Below, piece by piece: positions 34,898 to 46,403 of a stretch of 64,000 bases of DNA. A program made the translations under genes and the position numbers. Below the pieces are notes generated by a model, which saw nothing but the letters and a program-made list of their open reading frames with translations, was not told the DNA's origin and did not search any database. Positions within the stretch are counted from its first letter, which is position 1, and every line of letters starts with the position of its first letter. This stretch comes from Leuctra nigra (taxonomy: Eukaryota > Arthropoda > Insecta > Plecoptera > Leuctridae), in NCBI GenBank assembly GCA_934045905.1, contig OW203767.1, forward strand, positions 23,129,073 through 23,193,072. Reading direction: 5' to 3'.

Positions 34898-37800
34898 CTA
34901 TCTGCGTGGAAGTACGCCAGGAGGTAGTACGCCAGCTGGATTTGACACCGGCGCGACTGGGGTACAGAATGATATTTTACACTGTGGACACAAAACACTC
35001 TCCAGTATCTCCAGAGCAACTTCCGGTCTTGATTTCTTCATTTCCCTCCAACCGTTGGTCTGCGTCACTGCTCTCATATTCCTGGAATTTGATAGTATAG
35101 ACTCAAAATTTCTATACCTTAAGGGCGGCCAACGGTTGGTTTGAAGCAGTTTTAGAGGGAATACGAAATATAAAATGCCGCCAACGGTTATGAATAACGA
35201 AAAAGCAAGACTGATGTGACATGTATTGAACCTTTATATACCTTTTTATCGCTTACTGTCATAACTTTGCTCCTACTATGTGGTCAGCATTTGTCGGGCA
35301 CGAAACGCTCCGTGCAAGCAGCGACGGACGAGCGACGAGCGTTTTCGTGCCCGACAAATGCTGACGACATAGAGGATTACATTTTTGACAGTAAGCGGTG
35401 AAAATTTACATAAAGGTTCAACACATGTCACCTCAGTCTTGCTTTTTCGATATTCATATTACCAATAGGGCCATTTATATTTCGTATTTCCCTCCAAAAC
35501 CGCTCCAAACCGACCGTTGGCGGGAAAAAATAACAACATTTCTATTTAATTCTGGAAAGTACTATACGAGTACATACTGTCGCATGAAAAGCTCAACGGC
35601 TGTTTTCAGTTTGTCGTCATTGTACAAGACAGCGACGGTCCTCAGTTCAGTTGCATTTTCAATGTTTATGAGTTTCACCAACGCTGCTGAGCAGATTTCT
35701 CTCAAATCAGAGGTGTCGTACTGGAAGAAAATCACAAACTTCATACGAAAAACACGTATGCAAGATCATACAATTTGGCATGGTCTGATAGGTATATACT
35801 TGTGTCTACTTATAAACGTTTCCTTTTTAAATTTTAAATCATATTCCTATACAGAGTAGTAACAAAATGTAGTACCTACATGGTTTCCTGATTTTTATCT
35901 GATTATTTTATTTTTAGTATTTTGTTTGTTATTACCTAATTTCTCTCTAAATATACGCATGCTCTTTTATTTGTTTTTGTTATCTATTTTTTTGCAATTT
36001 TCATCACAATCTATCAATAAGCACAGTAAATACAGATAGCTAAAACATGAATGAAACCTCTAACCTCGACAAGTTCCTAGAAGAAGATCCACCAATGAGA
36101 TAACATACCTTATCAGCGGCTCTCAATAGCTCCAGCATCAGATCCTTGTTGAGCTCGCTGTTGTCATCCAAACATCCTGAGTAGATGAATCTCAGTAATA
36201 TTAACATCACCCCCATCTCGATGTCCTCGATGACGATCTCTCCACTCCTAGCCTCTGTCATGTCAGCGGTCAACATGGCGGCGAAGACAGGACTGCGACT
36301 TGATAAGATGAGCTTGTGAGCTTTCAGAGAGCCTCCGCCAACTTTCAGAGTGACGTCAGATAAATCTCCGTCCTTCAGTAGTTGGAGGTAGTTGGCTGAG
36401 AGGGTCTGTAATAACGTGTATCAAATAATTCGGAGTATCAAAATGTTGTTGAAAATTACGCGGAACTTAAATTTTGAGCGTTCGGTAAATATTTTTATAA
36501 TCAACGTTGCATGTCAATGATCTGATGTGATTGAAAATATAATCGGAAGTGTTCAACTTTATTAGATACTGATTCTTGTGAGAAATAAGTGTGACATCAC
36601 TGTGCTATTAACAGTCAGCTGTTATACAAACACTAAACCAGGCCTATGGGCAAACTTTTTGGCTGAAGGGCCGCACTGAGAAATTAAATATGAGAGCGAG
36701 AGATGAGAGAATATGAGAGATATCAGTTATTTATTAAAGAAGAGATGGGGCTCGGGGGTAAAGCCCCGGAGAAAATTTTTCTACAACAAACATAAGTTTT
36801 GGTGCAATTTTGAGACGCATTGCGTACAGTATTTGACCCAGTTAAAATCATATAAACAGAATTAAATCCCACATATGCCACCATTTGTAAAAACGATTAA
36901 ATTTCTAGCATTTCTCTTCCAAAGCTTGCTACATATTCCCGTGTGTAGAAAATATATTTCTATATATTTCTTTATATTTCTAGCTGTCTGCTTCTTGTGG
37001 TATTTTTATTGTAACAGTACCTATTTCTAAATGTGTAATTGGTTTTGCAACTGCTACTAGCCATGTGATGGTTATCGGTACGTTCTAATCTATACTCGAA
37101 AAAAGTAAGTCTAATTATACAGTTTGTATCTTCGGTTTGTTCTTTAATGATCATGACATTCATTGATGGTTTATGAAAAATAAAATATGTATACGATATA
37201 TCAACGCTAAGTTAGCAAGCACCTGTAAGTACGAATAATGTTAGTCTGATGGTGGCTTCGAACAACAATAGGGAAGTGAAGTGAAGTTTAGATTTTAGAT
37301 TAATACATATTTTATGAAGGTTGAGATGTTGTTGAAGACAGACGTGGTATTATTTTTGTTGTGTGATGAATAGTTTTCAAGGAACGAATTTACAAAGTTT
37401 GGTAGATTGCAGCTGTCCATGAAACACAATTTGACGTCACACGCCGAGTCGGGTCGCATAGATAATGTTAGCCAGAGCCGGTTCTATGCATCCCGTAACA
37501 CAGGGAAAACGGCGTGTGACGTACAGCTTGCTTTTGCAGAGGAGTGAAATGTCGAAAACTAATAAATTAATTATGGGAAATATATGAATTTAAAAAATAT
37601 AATAAAATTTCACATTGCTCTTTGAGACTATTCTGTATAGAAACAAAATATAATCTCAGCATTCACCTATTCCCCATTGCCAATCAGAATGAATCGTAAC
37701 TATTGACAGAATCAGAGCTCTATAAGTATAAACACTGTCGATGGGAGCAATCCAGAGAAACCAACGTGGCAACGTTTCTGGTTGAGGAAGTGTACTACAT

Positions 37801-38320
37801 TCTATTACTTATTTTCAGTCTGCGTTATTAAAAAATTGTTGGTAAAACTGACCTTCGAGTGCTCGGAAGTAGGCTTCAACCTGTTATCAACTTCAACATG
37901 CCAGATGGTACAGTCAAACTCGGCTGTGATTCTATCACTCTGTAAAACGATCACAGGGAATCCCCATCCAAGTTCTTGCTTGAACGTATCCGCCCTGATC
38001 ATAATTTCTTGTTGATGCGATTTACTGTTGTAAACATAATTCACCAAGAATCTGCCTCGAGGGAAGGTATCATATCTTGTTAGAATCTGTAGATACAAAC
38101 TCCACGATTTCGTGGCATTAACATCAATTGCTTTCAAGGCTAGACATGCCTCCAATTTCCCAACATTGAACGGAGAAGATCTGATTGCGTTGTTTTCAAA
38201 CTTCTTGTTAACTTTCCATTTGATCGAATGCTTTTTAACGACACATTCTGTGCTGCACCAATCGGAACACTGCACTGGCGTCGGCTCTTCGACGACCAAA
38301 GACTCACTCTGAGTAGACAT
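34898..38320 (-). CDS. BATH copy 3: MATH-BTB (SPOP-like) protein, 363 aa
   Basis: Exons on the minus strand: 37853-38320 (MATH; donor AAG|GTCAGT), 36109-36405 (BTB), 35578-35720 (BACK/3-box) and 34898-35081 (stop TAG). The start is the ATG at 38320; the codon four earlier is TTG, not ATG. Cysteines at 18, 22 and 26 precede MATH (QCSDWCSTECVVKK). MATH keeps LGWGF. BTB has KAHKLILSSRSPVF and the conserved FIYSG. The tail has LCPQCK, then a short proline-rich repeat (PAGVLPPGVLP). The family role is CUL3 adaptor with MATH binding degrons; this is inference here. It is more diverged from copies 1 and 2 than those are from each other. The last intron is almost filled by a 400-bp palindrome. Confidence 0.9.
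35123..35524. mobile_element. 400-bp palindromic element in the last intron of BATH copy 3
   Basis: Arms of about 190 bp run from the GGCCAACGGTTGG tip through GAACCTTTATAT and GTCAGCATTTGTCGGGCACG and are mirrored to CCGACCGTTGGCGGG. TTAA lies just left (35119-35122) but no TTAA lies right, so family membership is unsure. Splice sites of the host intron lie just outside. Confidence 0.8.
36639..36790 (+). mobile_element. Possible hAT-like terminus
   Basis: CAGGCCTATGGGCAAACTTT, then TTGGCTGAAGGGCCGCA, resembles the CAG...GGGCAAACTTTTTGG ends seen on many animal hAT elements. I find no matching right end in this intron of BATH copy 3 (36406-37852), so this is a fragment or coincidence. Confidence 0.4.
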
Positions 38321-39026
38321 CTGTGTCAGCAAAGATGACGAACACGATCTGTTGTTGTCACCTTTATTGCTAGAAAAGTACTGCTTCTATAAGTAAGAAA
38401 TTACAGAGAGTGCCAGTGTTTGAAGATTGATAAGACACCTTATCTATAAATTTGCGTTTTTTTTAATTATACACACATAAATAATATTACAAAAACACTT
38501 TTTATGCACACATAAATGGTCCTACTAAGGACCTGTTGTACAATGTCCTGATAAAGTAAGCGGTAGGATGTATCGGTTGAAACAATGGCAACAGCCAATG
38601 AAACACAGCCATCTAGACTGTTCATAAGTCCACTTTAACAGCTAAAGTGAACTTTATCTTACTTATCGGGACATGGTGCAACCGGGGACCAATTATTTAT
38701 TTTATAGTGAAAAGTAATGTTTACAACAAATGCCGGTCGATTCAAAACATTGACAAAATAAACAATAGCTAACATAATTCTAAAAGTCACAAGAGAAAAA
38801 AATATATAGATAAATGAGAAAACAATTATTTTTTACACATAATGAAGAAGAGCACAATTAACATTTACTGATGGTAATTTCACTATTATAATTTTACATT
38901 AAAGTAGGCAGCAACTCAAAGACATCTAAATCAAAATAGTGCAATTTTGAATTGAATACGTCCACTCGTTATTCCAATACTGTGTTATCTTTTGGGTTGT
39001 GTAGGTAGTGTTTGCATTATCTTTTA
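38321..39026. other. Noncoding 5' flank of BATH copy 3
   Basis: AT-rich, no gene or clear repeat recognised. Any promoter of copy 3 should lie near 38320-38450. Confidence 0.4.
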
Positions 39027-40240
39027 CTAGGAAAACCTTCTATAATATCGCGTTGATAAGCGAATCATTAGGTACGTGAAAGTATGCACGACTTGCTCAT
39101 CTATACACTCTGTAGTGAAAACATCAATAATTTGCAAGTGATCAAGGTGAAAAACTGTAAACTCGTCTGTAAACCGTGAAACTGTAAATACTGTTTCAAT
39201 TGCTTTGTAAACGACTTCAAAATATTCTTAATTGTCATCAGGTATTTCACGTTCTTGACCGATTTGCGGACAAATGCGTTACATATTACAGTCTCAGTGA
39301 AAATGACAAATTTCAGCTTGATCGGGCACTCGCTGTCTAGTTGCTTTCTATGAAAAAACTAATAAAGTGGGGTGGTCACCTCATGCTAGTCAAGTCCTAC
39401 TGTGAACAAACACTCGAATACTGAAATTAAAATATGCAACATGGCATGTGCATCAATTGTGCACTTTAGAGTAAGCACAAAAAATAATTACCGCATAAGA
39501 AGTAATTAAATACTCATTTTAAGACGGGGAGCTACCTCTCATATCACCCAGGTAACACGTTGAGGTCATTTTATAATGATACCTATTTGAAATATAACAT
39601 GATAAATAATTCGAAAACATGATGCGACACAAACTTTTCACACTAAAACGACATGAGCATCTCTAATTTGATATTACAATTTTCGGGTTATACTATGTGG
39701 CGGCCATTTTAAAAAATGGCGCACGTATCACAGACTACAACGGTGGCAAATTGTAATATGCAAATATGAACATTGATATCGGGAATAAATTGCACTCCAT
39801 GGAGTGTTCCACACAATATGCAGACTTTGTATAGGTATCAACCTATATAGTAAATTAGTATTAGTATACTAATACTAATTTACTAATCTTGAGTAATTTG
39901 ACGTTTGCAAGTTTCTGCTCTAAAGACCTTGGAAAGAGTCCAAACGAAATGCGTCAAAGAAGCAGATAAAAAATCTGAAATTACCTTCAAGAAATTTCAC
40001 ATATATTTCCAAACACACATAAAATGTCCGTAAAATGTCAATAACTTTTGAAGATAACGATAGGTTAGTCTGTAAATTGTCAAAAATGGTCCTAATGACC
40101 ATGCAAAGTTTTATTTGATCGGTTAAACCATAGACATGTATATGTCAATGGTTAAACGGTTTTAGTTTTAATTTTCAAAAATCATTGGATCTTGTTTAAA
40201 AACTACTATACGATATTATAATTACGATATTCGGAACTAT
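39027..40240 (-). mobile_element. Decayed Helitron family B copy (B5)
   Basis: On the minus strand it ends in CTAG at 39027-39030 followed by T, with a weakened hairpin around ATCGCGTTGATAAGCG. Body words at 39905-40200 (CCTTGGAAAGAGTCCAAACG, GCGTCAAAGAAGCAG, GACCATGCAAAGTTTT, GATCGGTTAAACC) match other B copies. A 34-bp near-perfect palindrome (GTAAATTAGTATTAGTA and its complement) lies at 39850-39883. Confidence 0.5.
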
Positions 40241-40311
40241 TTCTAACCATTGCTTTTTATGAAAGTAATGACAATTTTCACATTTTGTAGTTTAGATTAA
40301 TTTTCTTATAT

Positions 40312-41885
40312 TAGTGCAGTCCATAAACCGCAATTTAGGTGTCAATAGTGCAAATAGTCATAGAAACATGAAAATTTGTGTACTTACTAATTCGATCATG
40401 ACAAATACAAAAATTTATGGCCCCAAGCTGAATTCCTGCAACTTTCGGAGTAATTAATTAATGAATTCACATTTTTTAGTAAAATGTCAAATTAACACGC
40501 TGTTTTCAAGTCATTAAACACAGAATATAAGTACCTTGATTCAATCAAAGCCTTCTAGATTTTCATTATTTATGATTGAATGCACATTTGGAGATTGATT
40601 TTAATTTTTTAATTATTAAATTTAAGGCGACTCTACCCCACGTGACCAGTTTGATGCCTACGTTTGATCTGACTAGCCTGCAAGCCCAAGAGTTATGCCA
40701 TTTTATTTCACAGGAAAAAAGCGGTTACCTTTCAGTACAATTATCTTTCTAGTGGTGATAACTACAATAATGCGGTTTGTACTGCAAGTGATCACAAAAG
40801 ATCGCTCTAATGTTTTATATGACACTTCAATAATGAAAATGCTTAACTTTCTTGAAAAGGCTCTGTGAATTACCTAGGAACTACGAAGAAACATCGACCA
40901 AAGACAGATAATCAGCCTGTGAGCAACTGGACGATACAAAGATATTAAACACATACCTGTAATTCTAAGAACAAGACTCTTCCTTATTTTTCACCACGAT
41001 TCTTCTCATATCAATTACACATCACGAAACATATCCATCTCGCCTGTGCTGTCAATACATTAATCTTTTTCGTCCTCCACATTTAACGCAATTTTTTTAC
41101 AGTCGCGACAACATAAAATCAATTGAACAGCATAAGGAGGCCGTGACCAGCCGTGACTATCAAAACAATTGCACAACATCGCGTAAAATGTGGACGACGA
41201 AAATGATAAATGCATTGACAGCACAGGCGAGATGGATATGTTTCGTGATGTGTAATTGATATGAGAAGAACCGTGGTGAAAAATAAGGAAGAGTCTTGTT
41301 CTTAGAATTACAGGTATGTGTTTAATATCTTTGTATCGTCCAGTTGAACACAGGCTGATTATCTGTCTTTGGTCGATGTTTCTTCGTAGTTCCTAGGTAG
41401 TTCACAGAGCCTTTTCAAGAAAGTTAAGTATTTTCATTATTGAAGTGTCATATAAAACATTAGAGCGATCTTTTGTGATCACTTGCAGTACAAACCGCAT
41501 TATTGTAGTTATCACCACTAGAGAGATAATTGTACTGAAAGGTAACCCCTTTTTTTCCTGTGAAATAAAATGGCATAACTCTTGGGCTTGCAGGCTAGTC
41601 AGATCAAACGTAGGCATCAAACTGGTCACGTGGGGTAGAGTCGCCTTAAGTCTGAATTAATAAAAATTTTATTAAAGAAACGACGGTTTATATTTAAAAT
41701 AGTAATTCTATATAATATTCAATTTTAAAATTTCAAAAAAGCCGCCAATTTATTGTGATATTTAACATTTAATTGTTTAATTTAATTACTTAATTACTCC
41801 GAAAGTTAGGGGAATTCAGCTTGGGGCCATACATTTCTATCACAATTTGCACTATTGTTCGGTTTATGGACTGCACTTTATAGTG
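40312..41885. mobile_element. Inverted-repeat element with AGTGCAGTCCATAAACCG ends, host of E4
   Basis: The left end AGTGCAGTCCATAAACCG and inner ATGGCCCCAAGCTGAATTC are mirrored at 41805-41883. The middle is taken up by the giant hairpin E4. The single arm at 1068-1385 is a third sighting of this family. Confidence 0.7.
40626..41645. mobile_element. 1-kb TTAA-flanked giant hairpin element (E4), same family as E3
   Basis: The ends GGCGACTCTACCCCACGTGA and the complement are flanked by TTAA at 40622-40625 and 41646-41649. Arms of about 460 bp match each other closely. They also share with E3 the words AAAAGATCGCTCT, ATAATGAAAATGCTT, ATATTAAACACATACCTG and TTCCTTATTTTTCAC. Only tips and patches differ from E3. 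Short open frames in the arms come in mirror pairs and are not genes. Confidence 0.9.
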
Positions 41886-42002
41886 TTGTCTGAGAGTGTC
41901 AAATACTGAAATGCTAGTCCCAATGACATGCAAACTTTAGTGATGATCGGTCAAGTACCCCTCTCCCCTTCCCCTCCTGCGAATACGCCGATGACATAGA
42001 CT

Positions 42003-42210
42003 GTGAAGAAAATATCCTCGAGCACACTTCCCGTGTCTGTCTTCTCTTCATCTGATGGCGAGGGTGGGTTTGAGTTGACCTCCCTCAACATGAGCGACAT
42101 AATGACCTCGTTAGTCAAGTGTTCAACTCTCAACTCACTTCATCTTTCAGTCGGCAATCAGCTAAGTCACACCACGAGTGAGCGAATGCAATGTCTTAGG
42201 GAAATTTTTA
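42003..42210. repeat. Third copy of the conserved BATH 3'-flank block
   Basis: AGCACACTTCCCGTGTCTGT, then CTTCATCTGATGGCGAGGGT and CAGTCGGCAATCAGCTAAGT, match 16845-17025. The block is open on both strands. On the minus strand it reads LREVNSNPPSPSDEEKTDTG, an acidic, low-complexity segment. No function is assignable; the block could be an old exon or part of a transposon. Confidence 0.6.
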
Positions 42211-43315
42211 TCATTGACTCTTGTTAGGAAATAATACATTGACTATAATTTTTCAGATAAAGAGCACCAATCTAGTGGAGCGGTCGCTCCACCCAGCCAA
42301 GTCGTACTATACACTCACACTCACTCAACATACCGTAAATGCCTAATAAACTGAGGAGCAGACCAAACACTTTTACTGTAAGCAACAACATGGCATTTTC
42401 GGCCTACTGGATCTCAAAATTGAAAAATCTCACATTGTTGCGAAATATCTTAATTTCGAGCTATGGCCCACCGCACCCCATATACAATCACCGCCACAGC
42501 CTAAACGGCTTAGCTGATCGATCTTAAATTTTTACCACAAGTGCACTTTTGGCGTCTGAGGTGCCTTTTTATAAAACCAACCGGAAGCCGCCATTTTGAA
42601 ACCGGAAGTGCCGTCATATCTCAAAAACGGCTACACCGATCGGAATGAAACCAACGCCAAATGATTCAGATGGTCATCTTTATGAAATACCAATAGTCTT
42701 AAAAAGAAATGTACTATTACCGAAACCGGAAATGACGTCATAAAAATGAAGAATTAGACTTTAGTCACCTCTTACTACAACTAGGAAAACGCTCTGAGTA
42801 ACGCGTTGATGAGCGAGCACGGATACACGCAACACCTCGAACCGAAATTATGTCTATCGAAAATGTCATTAAAAGCCAATAATTCTTGAATTTCGTCACA
42901 GACTTGTATAAATATCTCAAAAATTTCCAAAAATATTGGTCCCAATAACCTTGCTAAGTTTTAAGTTGATCGATTAAACCTTTGATTGAACGGTTCCTTG
43001 TTAAGTTTCAAAAATCACATGATATCCTTCAAACAATATACCTGGGACCACTCATATGATATGATATTACTGTGGACACAATATCAGATCAATCTGTTAA
43101 ACGGTCATTATTAGTTTCATTTCGTTTGAAACTTTCTGCTCTAACTACCTTGCCTTGAACTGAAGATTCGAAGTCGCCGTGAATTTGACAGCCAACACAC
43201 AAAATGTCCCTAAAATTACAAAAACTTTTGAAAATAACTACAAATTAGACTGAAAATTGGCAAAAATACCTTAAATGTTGCTACCAATTACCATGCGAAG
43301 TTTTTAGTTGGTCGG

Positions 43316-43546
43316 TCAATCGGCAATACCCGCTGCACGAGAGCGGGTATTGCGTTGATTGTTTGAGTATCTCCTTGCAGCAGTCTGGTCGGGGGTCTCT
43401 TTGCTCCTTGATGCTTTATTATTAACGACATTTTGTTTCAACCTTTTAGATTTAGCTTCGTCAGTTTCTTGATCTTCAATTTCACGCAGACGCTTTTTCG
43501 CCTTTATGGCTTTCATTCTAGCAGAAGTCTTTCCATTTTTCGGCAT
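43316..43546 (-). CDS. 76-aa basic protein fragment, possible relic of a Helitron-type ORF
   Basis: An ATG at 43546 opens a frame starting MPKNGKTSARMKAIKAKKR. It is very rich in Lys and Arg and includes KETPDQTAARRYSNNQRNTR. Segments of this type (ETxxQxAxRR) occur at the N-terminus of many arthropod Helitron/PIF1-type helicase ORFs; that likeness is from general knowledge and is weak. It lies inside helitron B2 on the same strand, which supports the idea. It ends inside an 11-bp-stem hairpin (GCAATACCCGC ... GCGGGTATTGC, 43322-43352). It is probably a truncated relic. Confidence 0.4.
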   Translation of the reverse strand: MPKNGKTSARMKAIKAKKRLREIEDQETDEAKSKRLKQNVVNNKASRSKETPDQTAARRYSNNQRNTRSRAAGIAD

Positions 43547-44552
43547 GTTTAAATAGGGATAAGATAGGTAATGAAAAAGTAAGAAGTAGAGTACCTACCT
43601 AATTAAAGTACAATAATATTTGTGTGATCAATGTTTGAAATGCACGAAATGTGTGCTCAAAGACGTAATGTATTCAATGTCGTAATGTTACGAAATGAAT
43701 CTTGAACAAAACTTCGCAAATATGAAAATAAAGTAAACACCTTTCAACTAATAAGCGAAAGGAATCAAAGTTCCACACAAAAAAACGGATCAGGTAAAAT
43801 AGTAACTACCTAGTTTAGAAACGGAATGAATCCAACGTTCCACAATTAAAATAAGACAACGTAATGTTTTGAACTGAATGAATCAAAACTTTCAAAAAAA
43901 ATAGCAACCTTCAAGGAAATGTCAGGCTAGACAGAAGCTCAGAAACGGAATAAATCCAACGTTTCCAAGAAGAAAATAATTTGAAATAATCAATCCCCTG
44001 GACAAAAACTGTAGATACCTAATATCTATGCTTTAAAAGCAATTCAATTTTACTAATACCTTCACAAAGTACACCAAATTGCCAAAATTATCAACGAAAA
44101 GAAGCAAAATGCAGGAGAGATTTGGAATGACGTGTGAACGCTAGAAGAGAACAAACGCCACTCAATGATATTATTGAAATGTGAGCTTATGTTTCTAATC
44201 CCTCCTGGATGCAAAATCAGCCAAGTAGAAACACGGGAGGCACGGCCATTAGAACTACGAATTGACGAAAAGACAATCAAGGTCCTTAAAAACTCGAAAT
44301 GATTTGTTGGAAACTATGATCCAAATTGAATTATTCAAATTTGATCAACTCAATAAACATAAAAATATCTGCTTTTCACTAAAAAAGTGTACATACCATC
44401 AAAACACTCTTGTACCTAAAGCAAATCAGATTCAGTTGCATTGGAAAGACATTTATTTTCAATGTTTCATTTCTGACAGCTATTAAAAATTTAGGTCAGA
44501 TACTCGGACTCGCAAGAGTTGTATGGCAACCCAACCTGCTGATTAAGAATGC

Positions 44553-44625
44553 GTCCCGATAGCTTAATGGTTAAAGCATAGGGCCGGTAACCCGAAGGAT
44601 CTGGGTTCGATTCCCAGTCTGGGTG
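44553..44625 (+). tRNA. tRNA-Thr(GGT)-like sequence, degenerate; tRNA pseudogene or SINE head
   Basis: A full cloverleaf can be drawn: acceptor 44553-44559 with 44618-44624 (one C-U mismatch), D stem GCTT/AAGC, anticodon arm 44579-44595 with loop CCGGTAA (anticodon GGT), a 5-nt variable loop, and T arm CTGGG-TTCGATT-CCCAG. The pol III A box (TAGCTTAATGG) and a perfect B box (GGTTCGATTCC) are present, and a T5 run follows at 44631-44635. Against a working tRNA are C at position 33, where U is nearly invariant, and mismatches in the acceptor and anticodon stems. No second copy occurs in the window. Confidence 0.6.
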
Positions 44626-45501
44626 CGCGTTTTTATTTCGCAGGTTACCTCCAAAACACCATCCCTAAGTGAGAGATTCACTAAATTTTCCATCATTATC
44701 AAGCTATTAAAAATGTCAATAAGTGCATACTTTCTTGACAGATTCGGCTGAAAATTTGTAAAATAAGTGACATTGTTGGTCTTACTGACCATGCTAAATA
44801 TGAGTTTGATCACATTTCTCGAAGACCATTTTCATTTTTTAGGCTATCAGGAGATACTTATTTTAACAATGAACCAATGGATGGATTTCAAAAAAAAATT
44901 GGGTCTGCAAACAGAGAAGGTTGTCTTTACATGTGTGCAAAATTTCAGGTCGATCGGTGAAACGGTGCGACTTCTATTGCTTCCTTTAGCATACAAAAAC
45001 AAAAACAAAAAAACAAACAAAAAAAAACAAAAAAACAGAGGTCCGTGCTAAAAGAGCCAAATGGAGTCGCTCGCTTCGCTCGCTCAATAACTATAACTAC
45101 ATATTCAGAAGGCTTATAATGATACATAACATTTATAGAAATAAATTCTAGGTGGCAGTTATTTCTTCCGCCATTTTGAAAACCGGAAGTGATGCCATAT
45201 CTCGAAAACAGCTGGGCCGATTGGAATGATGCTTTCGCAATTCTTCATGAAATATCATCTTAAGCATATATTTAGCACCAAACACAATTTTTCGTAGTAC
45301 TGGTTCATTCCAAAACAAACCACCCAACGCGTTGTTCCTGACTTTCTTTGATTTCCATAAAATTTGGCACATTCAATCATACCATAGACAGTAGCAACCA
45401 TGAATTTTTTTTCGGAAATAGCGTATTTTTTTAAAAGGAATTAGTCATTGTTGCTCCGGTGTTACAAGTTGTGTAAAAAAACTAAAAAAAATGAGTGATA
45501 T

Positions 45502-45892
45502 CCCCATAAAAAACACTCCGTGTAAAAATACCAGCCAAGTATCTTCAACTATAAAAAATAGAAGAAATCTAAAAATTCAGCACTGAAAAGTAGTGATATC
45601 AAAAAATGGGCCAAGTCAAAACTTATTTTGAAAAACCAAAATATACTTGGCGCATCGTTTTAAGGGCATTATAGGTATATTGTATATATTTAGGTACATT
45701 TGATTTTTGCATATGCTTCTTTACTATTTATGTATACGATGCGCCAAGTGTATTTTGGTTTTTCAAATTAAGTTTTGACTTGGCCCAATTTTTGATATCA
45801 CTACTTTTCATTGCTGAATTTTTAGATTTCTTCTATTTTTTATAGTTGAAGGTACTTGGCTGGTATTTTTACACGGAGTATTTTTTATGGGG
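45502..45892. repeat. Family A 5' hairpin module of copy A3
   Basis: CCCCATAAAAAACACTCCG is mirrored at the right. The arms hold ACCAGCCAAG, ATTCAGCACTGAAAAGTAGT and ACTTGGCGCATCG words also found in the hairpins at 27204, 29531, 54997 and 57688. Confidence 0.8.
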
Positions 45893-46194
45893 ATTATATT
45901 ATACACCCTCTAAAAAAGTTAGGTAGTGAATTAAATACAAATTCAACTCTAAAATGTAATATTGCGAAACTATTATATATTTTGCAAGTATCTTTCCAAA
46001 ATTATATGGGATAGGATTTAAAGTTCAACAATACCATGCCGGCTGGCAAAACCTGTTTCATTCATTTCCTTATAAACTAAGAAATATAATTATTTAAAAA
46101 ATCATCTCCTTCTTCACTGCTTTTCAGTGATAAATTTTCAGATTTATTAGAATATGATGACTGTATGATATATGTTTGTGGCATTAAAAAACTA

Positions 46195-46403
46195 GTAAAT
46201 ATTATAGATTATTAAAATCTTCTTGATAGGGATATTTCATCCTGTAGTAGTTTATTTGTAGGATTATTTCTAGTTTATGATTTGGTTTTTTAAAGTTATG
46301 TTTTGTCCTGAAGAAGGTCCAAACATATGGATCGAAGCTGTTGATATTACCTAGAAATAAACTACTACAGAATGAAATATCCCTATCAAGAAGATTTTAA
46401 TTA
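46195..46403. mobile_element. About 209-bp inverted-repeat element
   Basis: AAAATCTTCTTGATAGGGATATTTC with GTAGTAGTTTATTT on the left is mirrored at 46353-46403. The centre has CCTGAAGAAGGTCCAAAC and GATCGAAGCTGTTGATA, words common in retroelement-derived repeats. No gene. Confidence 0.65.

Larger units (their letters stand above)
42781..45087 (-). mobile_element. Helitron family B, copy B2 (2.3 kb)
   Basis: The minus-strand 5' end is TTGAGCGAGCGAAGCGAGCG at 45087. The 3' end is a hairpin (CGCTCATCAACGCGTTACTC, then AGAGCG) plus TTTTCCTAG at 42781, followed by T. Flanks joined give ACAA|TAAC of family A, so it sits between A and T. Body words at 42890-43320 match B1. It carries the 76-codon frame at 43316-43546 and the tRNA-like sequence at 44553, which are otherwise unlike B1. 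Confidence 0.7.
42272..45896 (-). mobile_element. Helitron-like family A, copy A3, interrupted by helitron B2
   Basis: The CTAG end with hairpin GTGGAGCGACCGCTCCAC is at 42272. CRE/ETS units at 42580-42745 include GGAAATGACGTCAT. It is broken at 42780/42781 by B2 and resumes at 45088 (TAACTATAACTACATATTCAG), with further units and GATATCCCC. A hairpin at 45502-45892 leads to the 5' TCCCCATAAAAAATACTCC end. Confidence 0.7.

Noticed and set aside
37782..38312. Plus-strand open frames over BATH copy 3
   Set aside because: Antisense shadows of the MATH exon.
38330..38332. Upstream start for BATH copy 3
   Set aside because: The codon there is TTG; the first ATG in frame is at 38320. The same reasoning moved copy 4 from 52077 to 52062.
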